Positions 1 through 9,681 of a stretch of DNA of 64,000 nt are shown here, one piece after another (positions within the stretch are counted from its first letter, which is position 1; every line of letters starts with the position of its first letter). The stretch lies in assembly GCA_002483085.1 (NCBI GenBank), contig DLHF01000002.1:140863-204862 (forward strand), read 5' to 3'. The stretch comes from Ignavibacteria bacterium UBA7675. Its GTDB lineage: Bacteria; Bacteroidota; Ignavibacteria; Kapaibacteriales; UB7675. The notes under the pieces are model-generated. The model was not told the origin of the DNA, did no database searches, and was given only the letters and a program-made list of their open reading frames with translations. Position numbers and translations under genes: made by a program.

Positions 1-1200
1 GCACTACTATAGAATTGAAACAACATCTCCGCTGCATGGTGCGCGGGCGCTGATTGAGGTCTTAATCGCACTACTATAGAATTGAAACGCTCACTATCAC
101 CACAGTCGGAAAGCAATGTCCACGTCTTAATCGCACTACTATAGAATTGAAACTGCGTTCTTCATCATCAAAAAGGTAGGAAATCCCGAGTCTTAATCGC
201 ACTACTATAGAATTGAAACTCGTGTCCGTCGGGGATGTGAACAAAGTTGCCTCGTCTTAATCGCACTACTATAGAATTGAAACAACTCTATCTGTTTGTT
301 GAGCACCGTAGCAATCGTGTCTTAATCGCACTACTATAGAATTGAAACTGTGCACCCGGAGGCCCCTGAATACCTTGCAGGCCTTGTCTTAATCGCACTA
401 CTATAGAATTGAAACAACGTTTCTCGATGGTTGTCTGGGGGCGACAGGGAGTCTTAATCGCACTACTATAGAATTGAAACTTACACAAGACTAATGGCAA
501 AGAAGCGCATACGCGAGTCTTAATCGCACTACTATAGAATTGAAACACGGAGTAGCATCATCCAGCGATACAAACGTGGAGAGTCTTAATCGCACTACTA
601 TAGAATTGAAACATACCTACGCAATCCGCCTACTCAAACGCGATAGCGTCTTAATCGCACTACTATAGAATTGAAACATCCGTCGGCTGCATTTTTACGT
701 GAAATGGGCTTTGGTCTTAATCGCACTACTATAGAATTGAAACAAGCAATACGGAGCGCCCGCAACTCTGCGCGCAGGTCTTAATCGCACTACTATAGAA
801 TTGAAACTTTGCAGGTACAGCGACAGAGATTTTGTCGGGCGCGTCTTAATCGCACTACTATAGAATTGAAACCGTTTCGTAACCGTTAACACGTTCGTTT
901 CTCTCTGCGTCTTAATCGCACTACTATAGAATTGAAACTTTTCCGACACTATCCTGATACGCCTTCAGGCGCAGTCTTAATCGCACTACTATAGAATTGA
1001 AACTTTCGCATAGTCGTCGACTACGACAATGAACTATCGTCTTAATCGCACTACTATAGAATTGAAACGAAGGCAGCATTATTGTATGTGAGTGTCAGTA
1101 GATTGTCTTAATCGCACTACTATAGAATTGAAACCGTGGCGGTGGCATTCGTGGCAATTTTGGCTGGACAGTCTTAATCGCACTACTATAGAATTGAAAC
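1..1200 (+). CRISPR. CRISPR array, 19 repeats and 18 spacers in view, open at left edge
   Basis: A 30-bp repeat (starts GTCTTAATCG, ends ATAGAATTGAAAC) recurs at 59, 124, 190, 254, 319, 386, 451, 517, 583, 648, 714, 778, 843, 909, 974, 1039, 1105 and 1171. A truncated copy lies at 1-21. Spacers are 34-37 bp and all different. The repeat 3' end ATTGAAAC is the usual 8-nt crRNA handle of type I-B and type III systems, so transcription should run left to right and the leader should lie left of the window. All full repeats look identical, including the last one at 1171-1200, so no degenerate terminal repeat marks the distal end. No cas gene is present in the window, so the subtype cannot be fixed. 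Confidence 0.98.
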
Positions 1201-1528
1201 TCAAATAGATCGCACCTGTTGTAGGGGTCAGTAGCACGTGTCTGAAACACTCGCTATGTTCATACTGATAGACTGCTCCTTCTGAATCGTTTGTTTTCCC
1301 TGCATATAGGCTTCTCGTTTTTGCAGAGAAAAATTACATCGAATAAATTCATGTGTACAGAGCCTTTATTCCCTCTTGACTACAAACGCGCCTCCAACGC
1401 AAGACCAAATGATACAGCAAGAGCATCAAGATATTACGAGATTCTATCTATCTTGCTATCTGGCATCGATTCTTCAATTCCAAAAGAGTTTATCGGCATT
1501 CCTTGAGACTACCTCTTTTTTTAGTTGG
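1201..1528. other. gap between CRISPR array and nuclease operon
   Basis: This AT-rich stretch follows the last repeat. Short open frames occur (for example 1291-1506), but none has recognisable protein features. It probably holds the trailer of the array and the upstream region of the nuclease promoter. I see no cas remnant or terminator hairpin. Confidence 0.5.
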
Positions 1529-1558
1529 TTGTTGGTTTTGCCGCAGATGTTATCTTTG
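1529..1558 (+). promoter_or_regulatory. Bacteroidota-type promoter of the nuclease operon
   Basis: TTG at 1529-1531, a 19-base spacer, then TATCTTTG at 1551-1558 matches the -33 TTTG / -7 TAnnTTTG pattern of Bacteroidota housekeeping sigma. It lies 28 bases before the chosen ATG at 1587. The same arrangement precedes ispD and both tRNAs in this window. Confidence 0.6.
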
Positions 1559-1586
1559 CAGTTTACAGTATTATCGGCTCTACTTC

Positions 1587-2702
1587 ATGCTTCAATTCCT
1601 TCATACAGCAGATGTGCAGATAGGCATGACGGCGCCCGGTGTCGGGCCTCTGGCGCAAAAGGTGCAGGCGGCGCGTGTCGAATCGCTCGAACGCGTGGTG
1701 GCGCTTGGCCGTGAGCGCAATGCGGACTTTATCGTGATTGCGGGCGATTTGTTCGAGAACAACCGCGTTTCCCGCGAGCTCACTATGCGCACGGCAGATG
1801 TCCTTCGCAAGGCTTCGCAGCCAGTGTTTATTATTGCGGGTAATCACGACTACTACGGTCCTTCTTCTATCTACTGTCGCGAGGAATTTCGCAGCGCTGG
1901 CAGCCATGTGCATGTGCTTTCCGATAGAAAACCCGTGGTGTTTTCCGACTTGGACGTGACTATTTATCCGTGTTCGTGCTTCGAGACGCGCTCGCCGGAA
2001 TCGCCAGTAGCGTGGATACGCAAGCAGCCAGGAACGGCGTATCACGTGTGTATTGCGCATGGCAATCTTCCCGACCGCATTGCAGGCAGCGACCACGATT
2101 ATCCGATGCGCGATGAAGAACTCCGGGGCTTGGGCATGGATTACATCGCGCTTGGCCACTGGCATTCGGTGTATCCGGATCCTGCTGATCGACCCGATTC
2201 ACCGTACTTTTACAGCGGCGCACCTGAGCCTACGAAGTTTGGCGAGGACAACAGCGGATACGTGCTGTGGGTAGAATTGGACACCAGCTCTCGCAGTGTA
2301 AGCACGGTGCCTACTTCCTGCTACCAGTTTGAGGAGCTGTCGTATGAGATACACGGTGCTGAGAACCTCTCTGCTATTGGGCGCGATATAGAAGCCTTTG
2401 CAAAGAAGGAGACATTGTTGGTGAAATTAGCGCTCGCAGGCGTTATTTCGGTGGATGTGCGCGAGCAGCTCGACAGGCTGACGGCAGACATTGCTCGCAT
2501 GGTTGCTTTTCTGGTCGTGCGCGACGACGCTCTTGTGCTTGCGCCTACCGACGACGAGCTGGCTCGCTTTTCCGCAGGAGGCATTTCTGCACGCTTGCTG
2601 AGCCGCCTTCGCCAGCGGCACGACGACGCTTCGGACAGCGAACGGGCACAATATGCACGAGCCATTGCGCTTGTGTACAACATGCTTCGCGAGCCCGCCT
2701 GA
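1587..2702 (+). CDS. SbcD/Mre11/YhaO-like DNA repair nuclease
   Basis: A 371-residue calcineurin-type metallophosphoesterase. Its metal-binding motifs appear in order: HTADVQIG (D9, Q11), GDLFEN (D54), GNHDYY (N86, H87), AHG (H158) and GHWHS (H191, H193). The first motif has Gln where SbcD/Mre11 has His (DxH); a DxQ form occurs in some YhaO-like exonuclease relatives. The start at 1587 gives the family-typical MLQFLHTAD; a longer in-frame start at 1503 would add a hydrophobic stretch unlike the family and would lie upstream of the promoter. The next gene encodes the partner ATPase, so the pair probably forms a DNA-end-processing complex. Sitting beside a CRISPR array is suggestive but proves nothing. 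Confidence 0.88.
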   Translation: MLQFLHTADVQIGMTAPGVGPLAQKVQAARVESLERVVALGRERNADFIVIAGDLFENNRVSRELTMRTADVLRKASQPVFIIAGNHDYYGPSSIYCREEFRSAGSHVHVLSDRKPVVFSDLDVTIYPCSCFETRSPESPVAWIRKQPGTAYHVCIAHGNLPDRIAGSDHDYPMRDEELRGLGMDYIALGHWHSVYPDPADRPDSPYFYSGAPEPTKFGEDNSGYVLWVELDTSSRSVSTVPTSCYQFEELSYEIHGAENLSAIGRDIEAFAKKETLLVKLALAGVISVDVREQLDRLTADIARMVAFLVVRDDALVLAPTDDELARFSAGGISARLLSRLRQRHDDASDSERAQYARAIALVYNMLREPA

Positions 2703-2765
2703 TCGACTTCGGGCTATATAGGCTGCGTAGCTGATAGACAAATGTTCAACGACGACTTTATCGCC

Positions 2766-5210
2766 ATGTACCTTCAGCAGGCTCAAATTCGCAATTTTCG
2801 TGGCATACTCTCCGCCGACATCGCGCTCGACGCCGGTGTTAATGTGCTATTTGGTCCCAACGAGTCCGGGAAATCCACATTCCTTACAGCTCTTGGCGCT
2901 GCTTTTTTTCTCAATGCCGATGCTTCCAGCCGTGAAGCGAAGAGCTTTCGCTCGTGGGGCAGCGCTGCCGACCCACAGGTACGCCTTCGGTTTATTGCAG
3001 GCAGCAACGAGTACGAAGTAGAAAAAACATTTCTCGGGGAGCGCAAGGGCAGATTAGTATGTGCGGCCACTGGGCTTGATACAGGCAACAAGGATCGTAT
3101 CAGCGCAGAGCTTGCCACGCTGATGCCGCTGCACACAAGTGATGGCCAGTCGATGCGCAACACCTTCTGGATAGAGCAACAGCAGCTTGAAGCGACGGTG
3201 CAAACGCTTCAGAAGGACGCCAACCTGCGCACTGTGCTGCAAAATGTGATGTTTCGCAACAGCGGCGATATCGAGGAGATAAAACGGGTTGTAAAAAAAC
3301 AGGTGAAAGACCTTGGCATCGGAACTCGTGGTGCTGCGGCAAAAAATCCGGGACCAATAGCTCGCGCCGAAGCTGATGCGCGGCGCTTGGGCGAAGAAGT
3401 GGAGCGAATGCAGCGCGAACTCGTTCTGGTACAAGAAGAAACGGAGCGCCTGCAAGTTGTGGAGCAGCAGTTAGCAGAGGTAAACAGGACTGTAGAAGAA
3501 GACAGGCAACTGCTTGATACCGAGCGGCGATACAGCGAAGCAAAGCGCCGCAGAGATGAGGCCAATCGCGCCCTTGATGATATTATCGAAACCATTGCCC
3601 GATACGACCGCGCCCGCGAAACTATTGTTGCACTGCGTGAACGCGTGCGCGAATTAGAAGGGCGGCAGAAGTCAACGGAAAGCGTACTGGAAATGCTGAA
3701 GAGGTCGGAGGAAATTCCGCGCACTGAAGATACGATACGCCGTGGACAGGAAATACTCGATGACGTGCGGGACATCAACAAGCAAATTGCGGAAATTATC
3801 CGGCAGCAGGCTGGGTCGCGGGCTGTCGAAAAAGCTGATTATGAACAGGCTCGCCGCTTGGAGCAGCTCGTGCTCCGCAAGCGAGAAGCCCTCGACGCTG
3901 TGCAGATGAGCGTGGAAGTACGTCCACTCCGCACAGTTGATGTTGCAGCGCGAGCTGATGAGAAAATTGTGCACAACGCGGAAATTCCCGGTGGTGGTAC
4001 CGAGACATTCCGGGCAGGACGCACACTGCGCCTCGCTATTGGCGGAGTTGGTGATATCATTGTAAGCACTGGTGCGGGCGATGCTGCAAAACTCCAGTAC
4101 GAGCTCGAAGATGCAGAGCGCGAGCTTACCACGCTATTGCGAAAGCACAATGCAGATGCCTTCTCTATTCTCGAAGAGCGGTACAACCGGCAGCAGCAGC
4201 TCGCTGTGGAGCGCGAACTATTAGAGAATCAGCGCGCTGGGCGGTTGGGTCGGCATACTGTAGAGCGTATCGAGGCCGGTATTGTGAAATACCGGGCAGA
4301 TATAGAAGCTCTTAGGCGCGAACACGCTGCATTGGGATTGCAGCCCGGCGAGACAGCCGCAACACGACAGCAACAGACAATCGAGCTCGTGCGCCAGTTG
4401 GGTGAAGCTACTGCCGAACTCCGGCAATTAGAAGAGGCTGTGGCGACGTTTACAGCGCGCTTTGGAACACCCGAGAATGCTCAGGAACAACGCCTCTTGT
4501 CTGCACGCGAAGCTGCCAAAGCTGATATTGTGTTTGGCGATCTGCCTGCGGTCGATGTCGAGCCGGGAGAACTTGTCCGTGTACGCGAGCGGTTCGAGAC
4601 TTATCAGCGCGAACAGGAGCGGCTCACACGCGAATATCACACCCTTCAGGGAAGTTTACAGCACGCCGATGTTTCCTCCGACAGACTCCATCTGAAACAA
4701 GCAGAGCTCGAAGATGCCCGCGCCCTACAGCGCCGATTCCAGCTCGAATTTGACGCTTACAGGGCAATCGAGATTGCTATTGATGAAACCGAGCAGGAAA
4801 TTGCCGACCAGCTTACCGAGCCCGTGGAAAAGCTCGCTTCTACTCTTCTGCCCGAACTCACCGAAGGTCGTTATGCGGGCTTTACACTCGACAAGGACTT
4901 GCGGATTGTTGCTGTGCGCTACGAAGGTGCCGAGGTCCGGCCTGATGAGCTCAGCACCGGCGCCCAGGGGCAGCTCGCATTAGCAATCCGCTTGGCGCTT
5001 ATTCGCCACATTGCGGGCAATGAGCGGCAAACGGTGATCATCGACGATGCTCTTGTGCACTTCGACACGCCGAGATTGGGAGAAGCCAAGATGTTGCTCT
5101 CGAAGTTCTCGGACGAGCACCAGATTATCTACATGAGCTGCCACGAACGCATGCGCGACTGGCCGGGTGCTAAAGTTATAGCTGTGAGCCGCTACCGGTG
5201 GCAGGAATAA
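2766..5210 (+). CDS. SbcC/RecF/YhaN-like SMC-type ATPase, partner of the nuclease
   Basis: An 814-residue ABC/SMC-like ATPase. It has the Walker A GPNESGKST (about residues 30-38) at the N terminus, long Glu/Arg-rich coiled coils from about 170 to 700, and a C-terminal lobe with the signature LSTGAQGQ (about 729-736) and Walker B VIIDDALVHFD (about 757). No CxxC zinc hook is visible in the coiled coil, so it resembles YhaN/RecF-type partners more than classical SbcC/Rad50. I chose 2766 (MYLQQAQIRNF) because RecF-family proteins start this way; ATG 2742 would add eight residues. It follows the nuclease by about 60 bases and is presumably co-transcribed. Its expected role is ATP-dependent gating of the nuclease on DNA ends. 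Confidence 0.87.
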   Translation: MYLQQAQIRNFRGILSADIALDAGVNVLFGPNESGKSTFLTALGAAFFLNADASSREAKSFRSWGSAADPQVRLRFIAGSNEYEVEKTFLGERKGRLVCAATGLDTGNKDRISAELATLMPLHTSDGQSMRNTFWIEQQQLEATVQTLQKDANLRTVLQNVMFRNSGDIEEIKRVVKKQVKDLGIGTRGAAAKNPGPIARAEADARRLGEEVERMQRELVLVQEETERLQVVEQQLAEVNRTVEEDRQLLDTERRYSEAKRRRDEANRALDDIIETIARYDRARETIVALRERVRELEGRQKSTESVLEMLKRSEEIPRTEDTIRRGQEILDDVRDINKQIAEIIRQQAGSRAVEKADYEQARRLEQLVLRKREALDAVQMSVEVRPLRTVDVAARADEKIVHNAEIPGGGTETFRAGRTLRLAIGGVGDIIVSTGAGDAAKLQYELEDAERELTTLLRKHNADAFSILEERYNRQQQLAVERELLENQRAGRLGRHTVERIEAGIVKYRADIEALRREHAALGLQPGETAATRQQQTIELVRQLGEATAELRQLEEAVATFTARFGTPENAQEQRLLSAREAAKADIVFGDLPAVDVEPGELVRVRERFETYQREQERLTREYHTLQGSLQHADVSSDRLHLKQAELEDARALQRRFQLEFDAYRAIEIAIDETEQEIADQLTEPVEKLASTLLPELTEGRYAGFTLDKDLRIVAVRYEGAEVRPDELSTGAQGQLALAIRLALIRHIAGNERQTVIIDDALVHFDTPRLGEAKMLLSKFSDEHQIIYMSCHERMRDWPGAKVIAVSRYRWQE

Positions 5211-5231
5211 GTTGCGAACCAGATAGCGGCT
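5187..5231. terminator. inverted repeat between convergent genes, possible terminator
   Basis: The 8-bp arms AGCCGCTA (5187-5194) and TAGCGGCT (5224-5231) are perfect complements flanking the stop codon of the ATPase gene. The next gene converges from the right with only 27 bp between stops. There is no clean T-run, so this is a weak candidate. Confidence 0.3.
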
Positions 5232-5237
5232 ACTCAT

Positions 5238-7784
5238 TCATCGTTTTACCAGCATTTCCACTCTTCTCTCATCGCCTATATCTATTGCTACATAATACAC
5301 CCCTGAAGCGAGTTGCTCTGTGCTGAAGGCTTTACTATACCGTTCGGCGGCAGTGCTGCTATCGAGCAGGGCGATGCGCTCCCCTGTCTGCGAGTACAGC
5401 GTTACTTCCACTGTAGAAGGTACTTTTATCAAAAATTCAACAACAAAAAACCCAGTGGTTGGATTGGGCGCAATCAGGGGAAGCTGTTCGACGCCCGGTT
5501 CCAGAACCGATGTCAGATACATGTCCAACATCGGTTGTGGGTCCAGAGGTTGGCCGTCGGGCGGAGTCATATAGGCATAGGTCATGGGCAATTGATGGGC
5601 GGAATCTACTACTGTTTGTTCCCATTCCTCATCGGTAAGACGCTTGAATTTTTCGGTGGTGCGCTCGTAGAAGCTGAACACCGGACCGATATAGGCGCGA
5701 TATCCCTCCCCGCAATCGGCCATAATAAGAGCGAGATTCACCGGGCCAGTACCTACATGGTAGACATTGCCAACTATATTTCCCCCATCATCTGTCGGCT
5801 GGGTATGCACGTCGGCCACCACATAGTCATTTTGGATCGCGTCGTTTTCCCCGCCATAGAACAGGCTCGGATACCAGCCGGTGAGCAGCCCGCCGCTGTA
5901 ATCGTCGATGGTGCGGTACAGCATTCCTTTGAGAAAAGTTGTTTCGGATTCGGACAGCGGTATATGGCTGAGCTCTTTTTCTGCGATTCTACCGAGCTGC
6001 CGGGCTGTTGTGCCCAGTGTCTCGAAGTAATGGTGCACAGATATGAGTGTATAGCGGCTATGAGCCCACACAGAAGGCGCTTTGTCGCTTATTGCAGTTT
6101 CAATGGTTGCAAAAGTGCTGCCAGCGCTATCGGCGTAAGCTGCGACAGCCCGAAAAAAATCTGGTTCTGGCTCTACATAGCTGTAGGGAAATGAACAGGT
6201 GGGCACACCCGTTGTATAGGATTGTTTGGCGTATAGCAGGTTGTCGTGCCGCAGTTGTGCCCATGCTGCGAGCTGCGAATTCATCTTCAACTGCCACCAC
6301 GCAGCCGTTTGCATAAAGGACGGAAGCTGTTTGCGTTCGGTCGTATCGGGAACATTAAGGGTGCGTATGCTCTGGAGCCACCTATTGTACAGCGAATTGC
6401 CCCAGAACGAATCATCGTAAGAGTCGATAAGGTAGCGCAGCCCGGCGAGCTGCGGAGCATACTCGTATTTGGTCAACTCTGGTTGCAGGAATTGTGCGGC
6501 GGCGTTGTTGCCAAGAGCAAATAGAATATCAAACGCCGATGGCATCATCCTGAATATTGGGGGGGCGTGATATAGCAATGCCGGTACGCGGTCGTACACC
6601 ACATTCTGCGAGATGTAAGAGTCGATGATAAAGCGCTGCCCTAATAGCATAAACGAAGCTGCGGGAATGACCGAGTCTCCGAAGACGTCGTTCCGGATAA
6701 GTATCTGCGAATTAATAGCTTGGAACGCCGCCGGATCGTTGCGCAGCGTGTCTTGGAAGCGCCTGAAGAGAGTGGAATCTGCCAGACTGCCGACATCTGC
6801 AATACCCGCTTTTTCGAGAGTAGATGCCAAGCGCGTCGGGGCGATGTTGTCGGATGTTCCAACAATCAGCCGGAGCATGCCATCCATCAAATCGTAGATA
6901 TTCTCAGCACCCGATTCGCGCAGTGCTTGCGTGAGCAGGGCGGCAGCTACCGCAGGCCGCTGTGCAGTGTACATCGATCCGCTCGCTTGTGTGTTTTGTG
7001 GAGGAATAAGGTAAAACTCTGTTCGCCCGAGCCACATCATCGACTGGAAGTATTGTTGCATCTCCGGGCTTTCTGTATAGCGTCCGCGCGGTGTGAACTG
7101 GCTGAAATCATACATCTGGCCTGTGTCGAACAGCGAGAACTCTACTGCTTGCTCTGCGCTCACCAGCGTGAGAATGCTATCCACAAGCCGTGTATTATCT
7201 GGGTATAGCGGTGTTGCCGGTATATCTAACAGGCGTTGTGCTACGGAGAGATATACATCAAGATCGCGCACAGCCCGCACGAGAAGCGGATTGCTCTGGT
7301 AGCGAGTGGGGTAGTCGGCTACTTGCGCGTGCAGCTTTGTCAGCATCTCTGCTAACAGCGGGCGCATGGCCTCCATTTCGATGTCCTCAAATAGAGCGTT
7401 GTACGACATGTGCGTGGAGTGCAGAATTGCATCAGTAGACACATACACGGGCAGGTCGTAGTGGAATATCTGCTCAAAACGCGATCCGAATGTCATATCG
7501 TGTATGGACGAAGGCAGGACGACAAACCCGTTTTTTGAAAGCAGGAGTCGTTCCTTGTCCGTGATCGGGTAGCGAAGGAGAATACTATCGAGGTATTCAG
7601 TGGCGACTAATCGCGTGCGCGCCGCCGGGTAAAACTTTCCCGCCGGATAAAGAGCCAGCAGTTCGTCGGCTGTCAGGTTTTTGTTGTCCTCTGTGAATTT
7701 CTCGTACAGCGCCGGGTCGAACGGCGTATCCTGGGCTTGTGCCGTACATACTACGGCGATGAGCAGCAACAACAGGTATTTCAT
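5238..7784 (-). CDS. secreted DUF3160 protein with T9SS sorting domain
   Basis: An 848-residue protein. The start at 7784 gives a clean signal peptide (MKYLLLLLIAVVCTAQAQ); the longer frame to 7811 adds nine residues ahead of it. The bulk matches the DUF3160 family, with the recognisable region around residues 60-150 (VLPSSIHDMTFGSRFEQIF, YDLPVYVSTDAILHSTHMSY). The last ~80 residues form a type A T9SS sorting domain (LIAPNPTTGFFVVEF ... SGVYYVAIDIGDERRVEMLVKR). It should be exported by Sec, then secreted and anchored on the surface by T9SS. The molecular function of DUF3160 is unknown. It stands alone, convergent with the ATPase gene. Confidence 0.88.
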   Translation of the reverse strand: MKYLLLLLIAVVCTAQAQDTPFDPALYEKFTEDNKNLTADELLALYPAGKFYPAARTRLVATEYLDSILLRYPITDKERLLLSKNGFVVLPSSIHDMTFGSRFEQIFHYDLPVYVSTDAILHSTHMSYNALFEDIEMEAMRPLLAEMLTKLHAQVADYPTRYQSNPLLVRAVRDLDVYLSVAQRLLDIPATPLYPDNTRLVDSILTLVSAEQAVEFSLFDTGQMYDFSQFTPRGRYTESPEMQQYFQSMMWLGRTEFYLIPPQNTQASGSMYTAQRPAVAAALLTQALRESGAENIYDLMDGMLRLIVGTSDNIAPTRLASTLEKAGIADVGSLADSTLFRRFQDTLRNDPAAFQAINSQILIRNDVFGDSVIPAASFMLLGQRFIIDSYISQNVVYDRVPALLYHAPPIFRMMPSAFDILFALGNNAAAQFLQPELTKYEYAPQLAGLRYLIDSYDDSFWGNSLYNRWLQSIRTLNVPDTTERKQLPSFMQTAAWWQLKMNSQLAAWAQLRHDNLLYAKQSYTTGVPTCSFPYSYVEPEPDFFRAVAAYADSAGSTFATIETAISDKAPSVWAHSRYTLISVHHYFETLGTTARQLGRIAEKELSHIPLSESETTFLKGMLYRTIDDYSGGLLTGWYPSLFYGGENDAIQNDYVVADVHTQPTDDGGNIVGNVYHVGTGPVNLALIMADCGEGYRAYIGPVFSFYERTTEKFKRLTDEEWEQTVVDSAHQLPMTYAYMTPPDGQPLDPQPMLDMYLTSVLEPGVEQLPLIAPNPTTGFFVVEFLIKVPSTVEVTLYSQTGERIALLDSSTAAERYSKAFSTEQLASGVYYVAIDIGDERRVEMLVKR

Positions 7785-8078
7785 GAAAATCTCCAGATAC
7801 ACAAGATGCAATAGGTACTATCGATGGGCGAACAGGTGCCAATCTGCACTTTGAAAAGTAATCCGTACAAGTGTCCTTATCCCGCCGGTTTGTTTTATTG
7901 TCCCGATGGCAAGAATGAGAGGACGGATGGTGTATCGTAGAGAACAATGCGACCAAATCAGGAGATCGTGCTCTTACACACAGAGTATGCATGAGCCGCA
8001 CAGATTGGCCGCTATTTGTGTTACCGGGGGCATCCATGCATGCCGAAATCATACTTTTAATTGGTAACGAGGAACACG

Positions 8079-8540
8079 ATGATGAATGTAAAAAAAATAC
8101 TGACTGTGGCTTTTGCAGGCGCAGTAGTAGTGCTGACGCCGGGCTGCTTTTCCGATTATCCCCTTGATTACACCAATAGTGCAGGTAGTAATGGGTCTGA
8201 ACGTCCGGCAGTCTTGGGCAAGAACATAGATGTGCAATACGGCAGCGACGCGAGATACGAGAATCTCGAAATCAGCTTCATGGAAGTTCTTGAAGATTCC
8301 CGCTGCCCTGTTGATGTAGAATGCCTGTGGGCTGGCAATGCACGCATATTGCTCAACGTGCGGGTACTGCCTAATGGATCATCTGCTCGTGTAGAACTCA
8401 ACACGCACGAATCATTCCCGAGGAGTGTAGAGCTTGGCGGGTATGAAATTACGCTAGCGAATCTGAAACCGGATCCGATTTCCACCGTAACAATCGATCC
8501 GCGCGAGTATGTTGCTACCTTACAGTTTGTGAAAAAGTAG
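8079..8540 (+). CDS. putative lipoprotein
   Basis: A 153-residue protein with an N-terminal hydrophobic segment ending in VLTPGC, a loose lipobox, so it is probably membrane-anchored. The conserved core SRCPVDVECLWAGNARI (CPxxxxCxWAG) is a motif I know from many small Bacteroidota lipoproteins of unknown function; the two cysteines may form a disulfide. The C-terminal half looks beta-rich. ATG 8079 follows a GAGGAA-like site; a TTG at 8061 is possible but would precede the signal peptide. The rhomboid gene follows on the same strand, 121 bases downstream. Confidence 0.75.
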   Translation: MMNVKKILTVAFAGAVVVLTPGCFSDYPLDYTNSAGSNGSERPAVLGKNIDVQYGSDARYENLEISFMEVLEDSRCPVDVECLWAGNARILLNVRVLPNGSSARVELNTHESFPRSVELGGYEITLANLKPDPISTVTIDPREYVATLQFVKK

Positions 8541-8661
8541 TTGCATATTGCGTGAAATGCCGGTGTTAGCTGGTAATTATGCAATCGGCGGTGGCAGTTG
8601 TCATCGGATAATAAATCCAGGCAGGTATAGCAACTGCCGCCGCCAGCAACGCTTGATCTCA

Positions 8662-9333
8662 ATGGCGAAAACAAATAGATTTCAGCGAGCCGTATCTATT
8701 CCCCTTGGTTTTGTATCCATTCTCTGGATCATTCTCGGTGTGAACGAACTGCTCCACCTCGGTCTGTCGCGCTTTGGTGTATATCCCCGCGTAACAGAGG
8801 GCTTAATCGGCATTCTTACTATGCCACTTGTCCACGCCGACTTTGCCCACCTGTTCTCCAACTCCTTTCCCCTTCTTGTGCTCGGCTTTGCCGTGTATCT
8901 GTTCTATCCCTCCATAGCTACCCGGGTGATGCTCCTAATCTATTTCGGCAGCGGTGCATTGGTGTGGGCAGCAGCACGACCATCATTCCATATCGGCGCC
9001 AGCGGCATTGTCTACGGCTTGATCGCTTTTGTCTTTTTCAGCGGCATTTTTCGCAAAGATGTTCGTTCTGTTATCCTCGCTCTGATTACTGTGTTTCTGT
9101 ACGGTGGTGCTATTGTCGGTATTTTTCCTGTCAACCCCGGTGTGTCGTGGGAAGGCCATTTATACGGTAGCCTCGTGGGAATTGTGTGTAGCTGGGCTTT
9201 CCGCAAATCCGATCCTGTGAAAAAGTACGACTGGGAAGACGAGCCGCCAGGCGGCACGCCCGGCGATGACGACGACTGGCGCTATGTTCATTTGCCAGAT
9301 GGCACTCGTATTCTCAAAAACAGCCGAAAATAG
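8662..9333 (+). CDS. rhomboid-family intramembrane serine protease
   Basis: A 223-residue membrane protein with about six hydrophobic segments. Rhomboid hallmarks are present: HADFAHLFSNSF after the second segment, HIGASGIVYGL with catalytic Ser114, and SWEGHLYGS with catalytic His166. A short acidic cytoplasmic tail (EDEPPGGTPGDDDDW) follows the last helix. I chose ATG 8662 because the upstream in-frame extension to 8548 lacks family similarity and reads as intergenic DNA. It is expected to cleave transmembrane substrates in the cytoplasmic membrane; substrates are unknown. Confidence 0.9.
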   Translation: MAKTNRFQRAVSIPLGFVSILWIILGVNELLHLGLSRFGVYPRVTEGLIGILTMPLVHADFAHLFSNSFPLLVLGFAVYLFYPSIATRVMLLIYFGSGALVWAAARPSFHIGASGIVYGLIAFVFFSGIFRKDVRSVILALITVFLYGGAIVGIFPVNPGVSWEGHLYGSLVGIVCSWAFRKSDPVKKYDWEDEPPGGTPGDDDDWRYVHLPDGTRILKNSRK

Positions 9334-9365
9334 TGGAAGGCGCTTCGGTTGTTGTGCGTGCGCTT

Positions 9366-9547
9366 TGCCTCTGCACCGCGCAGCACACCCGCCGCGTGGC
9401 TGTTTGCCTCATCCGCAATTGTGCCCGGATAGGCGCTGGCCAGTGTCGCGCTGTATTCCGTTGGCGACTGTCCTTTGGCTAACGGACAGCCGGTGTTGCG
9501 ACCGGTGACAGCGGCTAAACGTCTGTGCAAAGACGCCCGTGCCCCAA
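9366..9547 (-). repeat. dispersed intergenic repeat, modules B and A, minus orientation
   Basis: This 348-bp gap between genes carries both modules of the window-wide repeat family in reverse orientation. Module B (complement of GCAGCGCGGTGCRGAG) lies near 9370-9386, and module A (complement of GTCGCTGTCRCCGGTCGCA) near 9496-9514. Module A is followed by the shared CTAAACG and GCCCGTGCC words also found at 41.27 kb. No coding sequence is supported here. Confidence 0.7.
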
Positions 9548-9681
9548 CCCCACCCACAACAGAACTGAATACCCATCCGGGGAAGGATCAGAAAAAATAA
9601 TTCTTGGAAAAAGCTGAAAAATAGGCGAAAAAACTGTTCTTAATCTATCAATACGACTGTGTTCCAAACGTCATAAGGGCT

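Noticed and set aside
288..949. Open frames of 84-86 codons across the CRISPR array
   Set aside because: They only translate the repeat (FQFYSSAIKT recurring); the DNA is an array of identical 30-bp repeats.
1291..1506. A 71-codon frame between the CRISPR array and the nuclease gene
   Set aside because: No recognisable motif and no ribosome site; it overlaps another weak frame. A short real gene cannot be excluded.
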